A stretch of 64,000 nt of DNA from Haloferax sulfurifontis ATCC BAA-897 (GTDB lineage Archaea; Halobacteriota; Halobacteria; Halobacteriales; Haloferacaceae), in contig NZ_AOLM01000023.1 in assembly GCF_000337835.1 (NCBI RefSeq), forward strand, positions 1 through 64,000. The letters run 5' to 3'. The notes under the pieces are model-generated. The model made no database searches, was not told where the DNA came from, and was given only the letters and a program-made list of their open reading frames with translations. A program made the position numbers and the translations under genes. This document shows positions 53,232 through 61,623 of the stretch, in pieces. Within the stretch, counting starts at the first letter, position 1, and each line of letters opens with the position of its first letter.

Positions 53232-54680
53232 ATGTACGACTCGGTCATCTTCGACCACGACGGCGTGTTGACCACGCTCGTCGACCTCTCTCCCCTCCGC
53301 GACGCGACGTGGGACGCCTTCGCCGAACTCGGCGTTTCGGACCCCGACCCGGACCACGTCGAACAGGTGGTCATCCACGTGTCGCCCGAGGACGTGCGCG
53401 CCGCCGCCGACCCCTACGACCTCGACCCAGAGACGCTGTTCCGCGTCCGCGACGAACGCCAGTCGGCCGCCCAAAAGCGGGCCATCGCCGACGGGCAGAA
53501 GGTCCCCTACGACGACTTCGACGCGCTCCGCCGCATCGACGCCCCGATGGGCATCGTCTCCAGCAACCAGCAGGCGACCATCGACTTCGTCGTCGACCAC
53601 CTCGACGCCGGCGACCTGTTCGGAACCGCCTACGGCCGCGAGCCCTCGATGACGAGCCTCCACCGCAAGAAGCCCGAACCCTACTACCTCGAACGCGCCA
53701 TGGCCGACCTCGGCGTCGAGTCGCCGCTTTTCGTCGGCGACAGCGACAGCGATATCGCCGCCGCCGAGGCCGCGGGCGTCGACTCCGCGTTCATCCGCCG
53801 GGGCCACCGCGCCGACCACACGCCGACGCCCGACCCGACCCACGAAATCGCCGGCCTCGACGACCTGCTCGAACTCGACGGCGTGCCCGTCGTCGGCGAC
53901 GCGGTGAGCCTTTCGCTCCCCCGTATCGGCCTCGGGACGATGGGCCTCGACGCGGCCGACGAGGCCGCCGCCGTGACGACGGCGCTGGAACTGGGCTACC
54001 GGCACGTCGACACCGCGCAGATTTACGGGAACGAGGCGGTCGTCGGCGACGCGCTCGCGGCGGCGGACGTGCCCCGCGAGGACGTGACGCTCGCCACCAA
54101 GGTCTGGGCGGACAGCCTCGCGCCCGCCGACGTGCGCCGGACGACCCGCGAGAGCCTCGACCGACTGGGCGTCGACTACGTCGACCTCCTGTACGTCCAC
54201 CGCCCCATCGACACCTACGACGCCGAGGCGACGCTGTCCGCCTTCGACGAACTCGTCGACGACGGCCTCGTCCGCGGCGTCGGCGTCAGCAACTTCGCCG
54301 TCGCCGAGGTAGACGAGGCGCTCGACCTGCTCGACGCGCCGCTCGTCGCCCACCAGACGGAGTACCACCCGCTGTTCCAGCGCCCCGCGCTCCTCGACCA
54401 CGCGGCGGAACGCGGCTACGGCGTGGTCGCGTACTCGCCGCTTTCGGGGGGCCGCGTCCGCGAGGTGGACGAGGTCGTCGCGGTCGCGGAGCGTCACGAC
54501 GCGACGCCCGAGGCGGTGAGCCTCGCGTGGCTGGCCGCGAAGGGGTTGTGTCCCATCCCGAAGGCGTCGAGCGAGCGCCACCTCCGGGCGAACCTCGACG
54601 CCGTCTCGCTGGAACTCGACGCGGCCGACGTGGCGACCATCGACAGTATCGAATCTGAAGTCGAACTGTTCCCTCAGTAA
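53232..54680 (+). CDS. Fusion of a HAD hydrolase and an aldo/keto reductase
   Basis: 482 residues in one frame. Residues 1-205 are a HAD-superfamily phosphatase: FDHDGV (nucleophile Asp 8), GIVSSNQQ (motif II), KKPEPYY (Lys motif III) and VGDSDSDIAAAEAAG (motif IV). Residues about 227-482 are a complete aldo/keto reductase: IGLGTMGL, HVDTAQIYGNE (Asp and Tyr), LATKVW (Lys), LLYVHRP (His), GVSNFAVAEVD and IPKASSERHL. A linker of about 20 residues joins them. The fusion suggests a phosphatase step followed by or after an NADPH reduction, perhaps of a sugar phosphate, which is inference. Confidence 0.88.
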   Translation: MYDSVIFDHDGVLTTLVDLSPLRDATWDAFAELGVSDPDPDHVEQVVIHVSPEDVRAAADPYDLDPETLFRVRDERQSAAQKRAIADGQKVPYDDFDALRRIDAPMGIVSSNQQATIDFVVDHLDAGDLFGTAYGREPSMTSLHRKKPEPYYLERAMADLGVESPLFVGDSDSDIAAAEAAGVDSAFIRRGHRADHTPTPDPTHEIAGLDDLLELDGVPVVGDAVSLSLPRIGLGTMGLDAADEAAAVTTALELGYRHVDTAQIYGNEAVVGDALAAADVPREDVTLATKVWADSLAPADVRRTTRESLDRLGVDYVDLLYVHRPIDTYDAEATLSAFDELVDDGLVRGVGVSNFAVAEVDEALDLLDAPLVAHQTEYHPLFQRPALLDHAAERGYGVVAYSPLSGGRVREVDEVVAVAERHDATPEAVSLAWLAAKGLCPIPKASSERHLRANLDAVSLELDAADVATIDSIESEVELFPQ

Positions 54681-54767
54681 CGGGTCGAGCGCCCGACGAC
54701 GCCGAGAAAATCTCAGTTTCGATACCAGTCCCGGAACGATTATAATACGGCGGGCGAGTGTCCGACC

Positions 54768-55472
54768 ATGCGGATTCCGAGTGGGGTAAGCGGGTTCGAC
54801 GAGCTCATCCAGGGTGGCTTCCTTCCGCGCCGACTGTACGTGCTGAGCGGACCGCCGGGGAGCGGGAAGACGACGTTCACGGCGCAGTTCATGGCCGAGG
54901 GACTTCGCAACGGCGAGAAGTGCATGTACATCACCATGCACGAGACCGAGGACGAACTCATAAACGACATGTCGGGGTTCGACTTCGGCTTCGAGACGCT
55001 CGCCGGCTCCGAGGGCTTTCACTTCGTCAACCTCGTGAGCCCGAAGGGGAAACACATCCTCAATCAGTTCTCCCAGAGCGGGGGCTCGTCGAGCGTCCAG
55101 AGCCTCACCGACAAAATCGTCGCGTTCGTCAACTCCCGACAGGTCGACCGGCTCGTCATCGACTCGACGATGTTGCTCCGGCTGTTTTTCGCCAACGGCT
55201 CCGAGGAGATGACGCGGTTTCTGACGGCGCTCAAGCAGGGCGACGCCACGACGCTTCTCATCTCCGAGATGACCGACCCCTCGTCGTACTCCGACGAGCA
55301 CTTCCTCGCCCACGGCGTGGTGTTCTTCCACAACTATCTGGAGGCGACGGGGATGACACGCGGCATTCAGGTCATCAAGATGCGCGGGTCGAACATCGAC
55401 TGCGACATCCGCTCGATCGAGTTCACCGACAACGGGCTGGTCGTCGACCCCCGCTCGAAGGTCGACCTCTGA
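54768..55472 (+). CDS. RecA/RAD55-like ATPase (KaiC/GvpD family)
   Basis: 234 residues, single RecA-fold domain. Starts RIPSGVSGFDELIQGGF. Walker A GPPGSGKTT (residues about 27-35), Walker B VDRLVIDST, and a C-terminal RGIQVIKMRGSNIDCDIRSIEF that is typical of KaiC-like archaeal ATPases. It has no second ATPase domain. Such proteins often regulate taxis, gas vesicles or recombination; this one cannot be assigned. The ATG follows a TTATAATACGG promoter by about 25 bp. The next gene starts 13 bp downstream. Confidence 0.85.
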   Translation: MRIPSGVSGFDELIQGGFLPRRLYVLSGPPGSGKTTFTAQFMAEGLRNGEKCMYITMHETEDELINDMSGFDFGFETLAGSEGFHFVNLVSPKGKHILNQFSQSGGSSSVQSLTDKIVAFVNSRQVDRLVIDSTMLLRLFFANGSEEMTRFLTALKQGDATTLLISEMTDPSSYSDEHFLAHGVVFFHNYLEATGMTRGIQVIKMRGSNIDCDIRSIEFTDNGLVVDPRSKVDL

Positions 55473-55485
55473 GGAACCCACAACC

Positions 55486-55902
55486 ATGTACGAACGGGTC
55501 TACGGGACGGACTGGCAGACGATATCGGACGAGGAGGCCATCCGCCGGATGTACGCGCTCGGCGTCTCCAGCGCGCTCGGCCACCCGAACCGGGGAGAGT
55601 TCGAGCGCATCCGCCGGCAGGCCGGCACCGCCTACGGCCGGAGCGTCCTCCAGCTCGCCTTCGAGGAGGGCAAACAGCGCGTCGCCCGCAACGAGTCGGA
55701 GTACGACTCGAAACAGGACGTCTGGGAGGCGCTCGTCGACGAGGAGACGACGCCCGCCACGACGGGGCGCGCCGACGTGACGATGCAGAAGCCGACGGAC
55801 AAACAGGGCATCCCCGACGCCGTCGGCCGAGCGTCCGCCCTCGACAACCGGCGCGACGACTTCGCTCGGATTCGACTCCCGGAGTTCCTCCGGCGCGGGT
55901 AG
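55486..55902 (+). CDS. Hypothetical protein coupled to the KaiC-like ATPase
   Basis: 138 residues, soluble, with a helical first half containing EEAIRRMYALGVSSALGHP and FERIRRQAGTAYGRSVLQLAFEEGK. The second half is polar and probably flexible, ending LPEFLRRG. It follows the ATPase gene by 13 bp, so they share a transcript. I do not recognise a family. It may be a partner of the ATPase. Confidence 0.75.
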   Translation: MYERVYGTDWQTISDEEAIRRMYALGVSSALGHPNRGEFERIRRQAGTAYGRSVLQLAFEEGKQRVARNESEYDSKQDVWEALVDEETTPATTGRADVTMQKPTDKQGIPDAVGRASALDNRRDDFARIRLPEFLRRG

Positions 55903-55965
55903 CCGGCCACACCGCCGACGCGGGTAGCCGACGGGCCTTTGGGCGTCCGAGCCCTCTTTCGACCC

Positions 55966-56367
55966 ATGAGCGACAGCGAATTCAGTCTCTCTGAGTCCGA
56001 GTGGCGCGAGCGACTTTCGGAAGACGCCTACCGCGTCCTCCGCGAACAGGGGACGGAACCGCGGTTCTCCGGCGAGCACGTCGACCGGAGCGACGACGGC
56101 GTCTACCGGTGTGCCGGCTGTGGGACCGAACTGTTCGACTCGGAGACGAAGTACGACTCCAACTGCGGGTGGCCGAGCTTCTACGCCGCCGAGGACTCGA
56201 ACATCGAGCTTCGGCGCGACCTGAGCCACGGGATGGACCGCACCGAAGTGGTCTGTTCGACCTGCGGCGGCCACCTCGGCCACGTCTTCGACGACGGCCC
56301 GGAGCCGACCGGCAAGCGCTTCTGTATCAACTCGGCCGCGCTCGATTTCGAGGCGGACGAAGAATAA
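55966..56367 (+). CDS. msrB: Peptide-methionine (R)-S-oxide reductase MsrB
   Basis: 133 residues from the ATG at 55966. Repairs R-methionine sulfoxide in proteins. The zinc site has two CxxC pairs (YRCAGCG; VCSTCGG). The catalytic Cys lies in KRFCINSAAL near the C-terminus. CGWPSFY and the GHVFDDGP segment are family marks. A short TTTCGA element precedes the start. Complete and normal. Confidence 0.94.
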   Translation: MSDSEFSLSESEWRERLSEDAYRVLREQGTEPRFSGEHVDRSDDGVYRCAGCGTELFDSETKYDSNCGWPSFYAAEDSNIELRRDLSHGMDRTEVVCSTCGGHLGHVFDDGPEPTGKRFCINSAALDFEADEE

Positions 56368-56412
56368 CGCCGAGAGAGAACGTGACGGCCCGAATCGCCG
56401 TGGGCGACCCGC

Positions 56413-56865
56413 CTACGCCGAACTCTGATACGTGAGGAACGTCACGGCGACGGCCGCAAAGAGGTCGGGCAGGAACGTGAACGGACCCAGCCCGCTCCCT
56501 CTGAACCCGAGGAAGAGCGACGCCAGCGGGTTCGACGTGAGGGCGTACAGGAGCAGTGCCGCCGTAAAGAGGAGCAGGCTCAGGGTAAAGCGGTTCGGAA
56601 GCTCCCGGTAGAGCATCGCGTAGGTGGCCGCGAGGAACCCGAGCACGACGAGGTTGTACGTCGAGACGAACAGTTTCAACTGGACGAACAGGTCCGGGAT
56701 GGGCGGGCCGCCGGGGCCGCCCGGCTTGTGCGGGCCGAACAGGTCGGGGGCGAACCACGCGACGAGCTCGGGGGTGAACCACGTCGCGAGCGCCGCGACG
56801 GCGAGCGAGACGCCCACGACGACGGCGGTTCGTCGCAGGGGGTCTCGGTTGGCCGCGTCGCTCAC
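56413..56865 (-). CDS. Four-helix membrane protein
   Basis: 150 residues with helices at about 13-30, 51-72, 83-105 and 120-145. The loop after helix 1 is Pro/Gly-rich (FGPHKPGGPGGPP). It is co-transcribed with the winged-helix regulator: the regulator stop overlaps its start by 4 bp. No family is recognised; a sensor or effector role under that regulator is inference. Confidence 0.75.
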   Translation of the reverse strand: MSDAANRDPLRRTAVVVGVSLAVAALATWFTPELVAWFAPDLFGPHKPGGPGGPPIPDLFVQLKLFVSTYNLVVLGFLAATYAMLYRELPNRFTLSLLLFTAALLLYALTSNPLASLFLGFRGSGLGPFTFLPDLFAAVAVTFLTYQSSA

Positions 56866-57170
56866 GCGCCGTCACCCCCCGCGGAGACGTCGGTCAAGTT
56901 GGCCTTTCGAGCCACCTCGTCGAGCACGTCGAGGTTGGCTTCCATCCGGTCGGTCAGAAAATACGTCTTTCCGTAGTTGTCGCCCATTGTCATCAACACG
57001 TTGTTCTCAACGAGGAGTTCCAGGTGGTGCTGTGTCGTCTTGTAGTCGAGGTCGAGTTCGTTCGAGAGTTGGTTGGCGTTCATCGGCATGTCGTCGAGCG
57101 CGCGGATGATTCGCAGGCGGTTCCGACCCCCGCGCGATCCGCCGATTAGCCACCACAGCACACGTCGCAT
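56862..57170 (-). CDS. Winged helix-turn-helix regulator
   Basis: 102 residues. Helix-turn-helix NANQLSNELDLDYKTTQHHLELLVENNVL, followed by a wing (TMGDNYGKTYFLTDRM). ArsR-like fold without metal-binding cysteines. Paired by overlap with a membrane protein, a common haloarchaeal layout. An upstream TTTTAATACGT in the reading direction (about 57193-57203) is a good promoter. Target unknown. Confidence 0.85.
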   Translation of the reverse strand: MRRVLWWLIGGSRGGRNRLRIIRALDDMPMNANQLSNELDLDYKTTQHHLELLVENNVLMTMGDNYGKTYFLTDRMEANLDVLDEVARKANLTDVSAGGDGA

Positions 57171-57253
57171 CCGGGTAAACCGTCAAATCCGGACGTATTA
57201 AAACGGCGGGCCTCCCGTCCGCGCCGGCGGAGGCCCGCGGTGATTCGTACGTG

Positions 57254-57330
57254 GTGGGGTGAGGGGGCGTTCAGTGGGTGAGGGGGTGTTTAGCAGGGGG
57301 CGTTTCCTGAGGGGTTCGGGGGAGTGAGAC
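57254..57330. repeat. G-rich imperfect repeats between two minus-strand genes
   Basis: The plus strand carries several G-runs of four or five with short spacers: GGTGAGGGGGCGTTCAGT, then GGTGAGGGGGTGTTTAGC, then GGGGGCGTTTCCTGAGG. These are three imperfect units of about 19 bp. Four or more G-runs close together could form a quadruplex in single-stranded DNA. The block sits downstream of the repeat protein gene and upstream of the regulator gene. Confidence 0.6.
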
Positions 57331-57439
57331 GATTCACGGCGGATGGTTCGACGATGGCGGTCTCGGTGGGTCGTCGCGGGTGAATCGACGTGGGGAGTGG
57401 TGTGCGTTGGGGGAGTCGTCAGCGGGGGGAACGCGGGCG

Positions 57440-58066
57440 TCAGTTACCGCGCGGCCCGAAGCCGCCGCGACCGCCCGCGCGGACTTGGACACCGTCGCGG
57501 TCTCGGTCGCGGTCGCCGACGCCATCGCCGTCACAGGCGAGCGCCGACGTGTCGACGCCGAACTCGTCGAGCGTCTCGTGGACGGCGGTCCGAATCTCTT
57601 CGGTCGTCGCGCCGTCGGCGCGCATGTCGGCGACGAGCGTCCGAATCTCGTCGGCCTGTTCATCGGTCAGGTCGAATCGCTCCGTGGCGTAGAGTGCCGG
57701 GTCGGGAAGCAGGTCGGCTTCGTCGACGCCGAACTCGGTGAGTTTCTCGTGGACGGCGGTCCGAACCTCGTCGGTCGTCGCGCCGTCGGCGCGCATGTCG
57801 GCGACGAGCGTCCGAATCTCGTCGGCCTGTTCGTCGGTCAGGTTGTAGCGGTCTTGCAGGCGGTCGCCCGGCGCGTACCGGGTTTCGTTGGCGGTCCCAG
57901 CGGCGGGGCCGTGCCAGCCGCCGTCGGCTCTGACGGCGGTCCCGTCGGTCGCTTGGACGGCGTCCGACGCGTGCGTCTGGACTGCGAGGCCGGCGGCGGC
58001 CGCCGTCCCCGCGAAGACGAGCGAGGCGACGACGAGCGCAACCCCGAGCGTTGTGAGTCTGGTCAT
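57440..58066 (-). CDS. Secreted protein with two near-identical helical repeats
   Basis: 208 residues. Signal peptide about 1-24 (LVVASLVFAGTAAAAG). Two 40-residue units follow, each starting LTDEQADEIRTLVADMRADG and ending EFGVD, spaced by 57 residues. The C-terminus is Gly/Arg/Asp-rich and basic (GRGGFGPRGN). The units look like paired helices of Spy/CpxP-type periplasmic proteins, but the link is only by shape. It would be outside the membrane. Function unknown. Confidence 0.75.
   Translation of the reverse strand: MTRLTTLGVALVVASLVFAGTAAAAGLAVQTHASDAVQATDGTAVRADGGWHGPAAGTANETRYAPGDRLQDRYNLTDEQADEIRTLVADMRADGATTDEVRTAVHEKLTEFGVDEADLLPDPALYATERFDLTDEQADEIRTLVADMRADGATTEEIRTAVHETLDEFGVDTSALACDGDGVGDRDRDRDGVQVRAGGRGGFGPRGN
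57578..57845 (-). repeat. 171-bp spaced repeat inside the secreted protein gene
   Basis: The stretch beginning at 57578 and the one at 57749 match over about 95 bp with few mismatches, at a spacing of exactly 57 codons. The near identity at DNA level, including silent sites, suggests a recent duplication or gene conversion. Confidence 0.8.
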
Positions 58067-58317
58067 AATCTGTTCCTCCGTCTTATCCGACGCTCAGCGG
58101 CTAAAAGAGGATTTTCCGAACTCGAACACGAGTCCACCGTGAATCCGCCCAGAGTTAGGCCCAAATTACGCCGGAAACCCCCCCGCCAGACGCGGCAGAC
58201 CGCGGGGTGCGCGCGGCGCTCCGAGAACGCCGGTATCGGGGTGGTAGGACGTGTCTAACGGAGGTCTGTGGTGAGTAGCCGACACGTACCAAACTAGGGT
58301 GACGGCGTACGTAGGGT

Positions 58318-58596
58318 ATGTCTCGTAGTTACCCCGTCCACCGTCACTCGGCCCGAACACGGCGGCGACCCGCGCTCACGCCGTACGCGCTTGTCGTCGC
58401 CGGCCTCCTGACGTTCTGCATCGCCGTCGTCGCTCCCGTCGCCGACCTCTCGGCGAGCATATCGGTGATGAACATCGCCGGCGGCGGGTCAGCCCCGGCG
58501 TTCGACGGGGGAACGCTCGTCCTCAGCGGCGGCCTGCTCCTCATCAGCGCCGCCTCGACGTTCTTCGGCGTCCTCCTGTTGCTCCTCCGACTCTGA
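58318..58596 (+). CDS. Two-helix membrane protein
   Basis: 92 residues. A basic N-terminus (RTRRRPALTP) is followed by a helix (about 23-41), a glycine-rich extracellular loop (MNIAGGGSAPAFDG) and a second helix (about 67-91) rich in Leu. The ATG follows a GGGTATG; the promoter is not obvious. No family name known. Intergenic bases on both sides hold no other gene. Confidence 0.65.
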   Translation: MSRSYPVHRHSARTRRRPALTPYALVVAGLLTFCIAVVAPVADLSASISVMNIAGGGSAPAFDGGTLVLSGGLLLISAASTFFGVLLLLLRL

Positions 58597-58634
58597 ATCG
58601 GGCACAACGGCGGGCGACCCCGGACGACCGCGAC

Positions 58635-59063
58635 CTACCGACGCTCGATGGGGGTGGCGAGCACGGGGACCTTCGACTGGACGACGACCGACCGCGAGAC
58701 GCTTCCGAGGATGTTGTCCTCGAACCGGGCGTGGGTCCCCATCGAGATGAGCGCGGCGTCTATCTCCTCGGCGACGGCGAGAATCTCCTCTGCCGGGTCG
58801 CCGCGGCGGAGTTCGGTGGCGGCGTCGACGCCGTACTCGGCCATCGTCTCTGCGGCCTCGACGAGCGCCGCCTCGCCCTGCGACCTGAGTTCCTCGTACA
58901 CCTCGTCGACGCGCTCGTCGGCGAGCGTCAGGAAGGCCCGTTCGTCGACGACGTAGACTAGGGAGACGGCGGCGTCGCGTTCGGCCGCGAACGCCGCGGC
59001 GTCTTCGATGACCGGTTGCATCGAGTCACTGCCGTCGATTGGCACGAGGATTGTGTCGTACAT
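58635..59063 (-). CDS. Universal stress protein (UspA family)
   Basis: 142 residues from the ATG at 59063. USP fold with MYDTILVPIDGSD at the N-terminus, and the ATP-binding motif ISMGTHARFEDNILGSVSRSVV (G-x2-G-x9-G-S/T) near residues 114-132. Found in many copies in haloarchaea; roles in stress and nutrient signalling are diverse. No special neighbour. Confidence 0.92.
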   Translation of the reverse strand: MYDTILVPIDGSDSMQPVIEDAAAFAAERDAAVSLVYVVDERAFLTLADERVDEVYEELRSQGEAALVEAAETMAEYGVDAATELRRGDPAEEILAVAEEIDAALISMGTHARFEDNILGSVSRSVVVQSKVPVLATPIERR

Positions 59064-59192
59064 CAACTGGGAGTTGGGCGGGGAAACTATCACTCTCTTC
59101 GCCGGTTCCCGGACGGTGGGAACTACGTGGGGCGTGGGACGCGGGCCGAGGCTCTCGAGGGACCAACCCGCACAACAGAAGCGACGGGCGGC

Positions 59193-60074
59193 TCACTCGA
59201 CGCCGGTCGCGTCGTCGGCCGCGTCATCGCGGTCCGACGCCGGACGCTCCGCGTACCGCTCGGCCCGTCGCTTCCAGTCTGCGACCCGCCGCGCCGACAC
59301 GTCCGCGGCCGCCGCGAGTTCCTCGTCCGACGCCTCGCGGAGCGCCGACACGGTGTCGATGCCCGCCGCCCGGAGCCGGGTCGCGTACGCCTCGCCGATG
59401 CCGCGGATGTTCCGCGGGTCCTCGGGGTCCCTCGCTTCTTCGGTGACCGCCCCCTCGGCACCGAGGTCGCCCGCCGAGACGACCGCCGCGAGCTGTTCTG
59501 TCATCGCGTCTACCCGCCCGTCGAGGCCGTCCACTCGGCTTTCGACTGCGCCGAGTCGCTCGACGAGGTCGGCGTGGGTGTGTTCTGTCTCCCCGTCGGC
59601 GGCGCCGGTCACGCCGGGGACTCCCGGGTCGACCCCGGCTTCGACGATGGTCTGGGCGGAGCCGTCGCCGTCGGAGTCGGCGACTCCGCCGTCTCCGGCC
59701 TCGTCTCCGCTTTCGTCGGCGTCGACTTCGGTTTCGCTCTCGTCGGCCTCGTTCGCGTCTCCGTTCCCGTTGGCGTCGTTCTCGCCGTTCGCGTCGTCGG
59801 GTCCGCGGGCCTCGTCGTCTGACTCGTCGGGCGCGTCGCCCGTATCGTCGTCTCCGTCTCGGTCTCCGTCTTCGTTTCCGTTTCCGTCGCCCTCGTCGGC
59901 GAGCGAGTCCCCCGGTTCCACGTCGTCGGGGAGGACGTAGACCAGCGCGTCGCCCGGCACGTAGCCGACGACGCGCTTGCGCTTCTTGTCGGCGGTGAGG
60001 ACGACCCCGCCGGAGTCGAGCGCCTTGTAGCCGCCGCACTCGAAGCTCGTCCCGTCCGTGAGATATACTTTCAT
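59193..60074 (-). CDS. Helix-hairpin-helix protein with an acidic linker
   Basis: 293 residues from the ATG at 60074 (a TTG lies just before it). The first 50 residues form a small beta unit (MKVYLTDGTSFECGGYKALDSGG). About 55-165 are an Asp/Glu/Gly/Asn-rich linker. A coiled-coil-like segment (about 172-200) is followed by a C-terminal HhH domain with NIRGIGEAYATRLRAAGIDTVSALREASDEELA, which usually binds DNA or RNA without sequence preference. Divergent from the epimerase gene. Exact role unknown. Confidence 0.8.
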   Translation of the reverse strand: MKVYLTDGTSFECGGYKALDSGGVVLTADKKRKRVVGYVPGDALVYVLPDDVEPGDSLADEGDGNGNEDGDRDGDDDTGDAPDESDDEARGPDDANGENDANGNGDANEADESETEVDADESGDEAGDGGVADSDGDGSAQTIVEAGVDPGVPGVTGAADGETEHTHADLVERLGAVESRVDGLDGRVDAMTEQLAAVVSAGDLGAEGAVTEEARDPEDPRNIRGIGEAYATRLRAAGIDTVSALREASDEELAAAADVSARRVADWKRRAERYAERPASDRDDAADDATGVE

Positions 60075-60158
60075 CAATAATCATGATGTCTCGGAGTGAG
60101 ATGAGTGTTGTCGCTCCGCTGTCCGGGGTTTATCACCGCTCGCCGCGGCGGACCACGC

Positions 60159-61178
60159 ATGGACGTGTTCGTCATCGGCGGCACCGGACTGCTCGGCACG
60201 GGAATCGTTCGGCGACTCGTCGCCGCCGGCCACGACGTGACAAGCCTCCAGCGGGGCGAGACCGACGACGACCTCCCCCCGGCGGTCGAGCGAGTCGCCG
60301 GCGACCGAGGCGACCCGACGGTGCTTCGCGGGGTGATTCGGGACGCGACGCCCGACGTCGTCGTCGACATGGCGTGTTTCGACGCCGACACCGCCCGCGA
60401 CGCGGTCGAAATCTGCCGGGGCGTCGCCGACCGCTACGTCTTCTGTAGCACCATCGACGTGTACCACCGGCCGCCGCCGCGGAACCCCGTCGCCGAATCG
60501 AGCCCGCGGAACCCGCCGGTCAGCGACTACGCGGCCGGGAAAATCGCCGCCGAAGACGCGTTCTTCGACGCGCACGACCCCGGCGAGTTCGAGGTGGTCG
60601 TCCTCCGCCCGTGGAACACCTACGGCGAGGGCGGGACGCTCGTCCACACGCTCGGCACGGACTCGTCGTACATCGGCCGAATCCGCGAGGGGAAGCCCAT
60701 CGTCGTCCACGGCGACGGGACCTCGCTGTGGGGGCCGTGCCACCGCGACGACGTGGCGCGGGCGTTCGTCGGCGCGGTCGAGCGCCCGGGCGTCGGCGGC
60801 CGCGCCTACAACGTCACGAGCGAGGAGACGATGACGTGGAACCAGTACCACGAGCGCGTCGCGGCCGCGCTCGACGCGCCCGCCCCCGACCTCGTCCACG
60901 TGCCGACCGCGGTGCTTCGGGCGGTCGCGCCCGACCGGACGCGGATGCTCCGGGACCACTTCCGGTACAGCACCGTCTTCGACAACAGCCGGGCGAAAGC
61001 CGACCTCGGATTCCGCTACACGGTCGGGTTCGAAGAAGGCGTCCGCAGAGTTGTTTCGTGGCTGGACGCGCACGACGCGGTCGAGCCGTGGGACGCCGAC
61101 CCGCTCTCGGACGACCTCGCGGCCGCGTGGCGGGAGTCGACCGACGCGTTCGTCGCGGGGTTCGAGTCTGGCGAGTGA
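60159..61178 (+). CDS. NAD-dependent epimerase/dehydratase family protein
   Basis: 339 residues from the ATG at 60159. Rossmann motif GGTGLLGTGIVRRL. The catalytic region is STIDVYHR...YAAGKIAAED with Y-x-x-x-K (SDYAAGK), and VLRPWNTYGEGG. A C-terminal domain (about 230-339) binds substrate. It acts on a nucleotide sugar or similar metabolite; not assignable further. The promoter region is shared with the divergent HhH gene. Confidence 0.87.
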   Translation: MDVFVIGGTGLLGTGIVRRLVAAGHDVTSLQRGETDDDLPPAVERVAGDRGDPTVLRGVIRDATPDVVVDMACFDADTARDAVEICRGVADRYVFCSTIDVYHRPPPRNPVAESSPRNPPVSDYAAGKIAAEDAFFDAHDPGEFEVVVLRPWNTYGEGGTLVHTLGTDSSYIGRIREGKPIVVHGDGTSLWGPCHRDDVARAFVGAVERPGVGGRAYNVTSEETMTWNQYHERVAAALDAPAPDLVHVPTAVLRAVAPDRTRMLRDHFRYSTVFDNSRAKADLGFRYTVGFEEGVRRVVSWLDAHDAVEPWDADPLSDDLAAAWRESTDAFVAGFESGE

Positions 61179-61283
61179 CCCCGTCGGTCGTCGCGGCGAC
61201 AGTGCGAGTGTGAGGCGGCCGCTCGCTCCCGTGATGTGGGAACCGTCGGCGGTTTTTCGTCGGTCCTGCCCCGATATTCGGGC

Positions 61284-61505
61284 ATGCTCCGAGCCCTGCT
61301 GGCGGCGTTCGGCCTCGTGGAACTGCTCTTTCCGGACAAACTGGTCGCCGCGATGACGCGACTCGCCTACGAGGACGGCGGCGAGATGACGGCGAAGCCG
61401 TGGGTGACGACCGCGGCGCGCGTCGAGGGAGCAACGCTCCTCCTCATCGCGCTCGTGGGACTCCGCGGTCGGTGCGGCGGTGCCGACGACGACGAAGACG
61501 AGTGA
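61284..61505 (+). CDS. Small membrane protein
   Basis: 73 residues from the ATG at 61284. N-terminal hydrophobic segment MLRALLAAFGLVELLFPDKLV, a central soluble part YEDGGEMTAKPWVTTAARVEG, a second helix (about 45-56), and an acidic C-terminus (DDDEDE). Many haloarchaea carry this small type near translation genes. No name known. Confidence 0.65.
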   Translation: MLRALLAAFGLVELLFPDKLVAAMTRLAYEDGGEMTAKPWVTTAARVEGATLLLIALVGLRGRCGGADDDEDE

Positions 61506-61623
61506 CCGTTCGGTCGCCGGGAGACGACCGCGGTGGGAGAAGAGAAACGCCCGCGGCGAGAGAATATGAGACTGTGCGCGGAAGTCGGTCGCCGAGCGAC
61601 TCGTGTTCCGCCGTGAGACCGAT

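Noticed and set aside
53133-55487. 784-residue open frame on the minus strand
   Set aside because: It is antisense to the HAD-AKR fusion and the KaiC-like ATPase, which both have clear motifs. High GC leaves long open frames opposite real genes.
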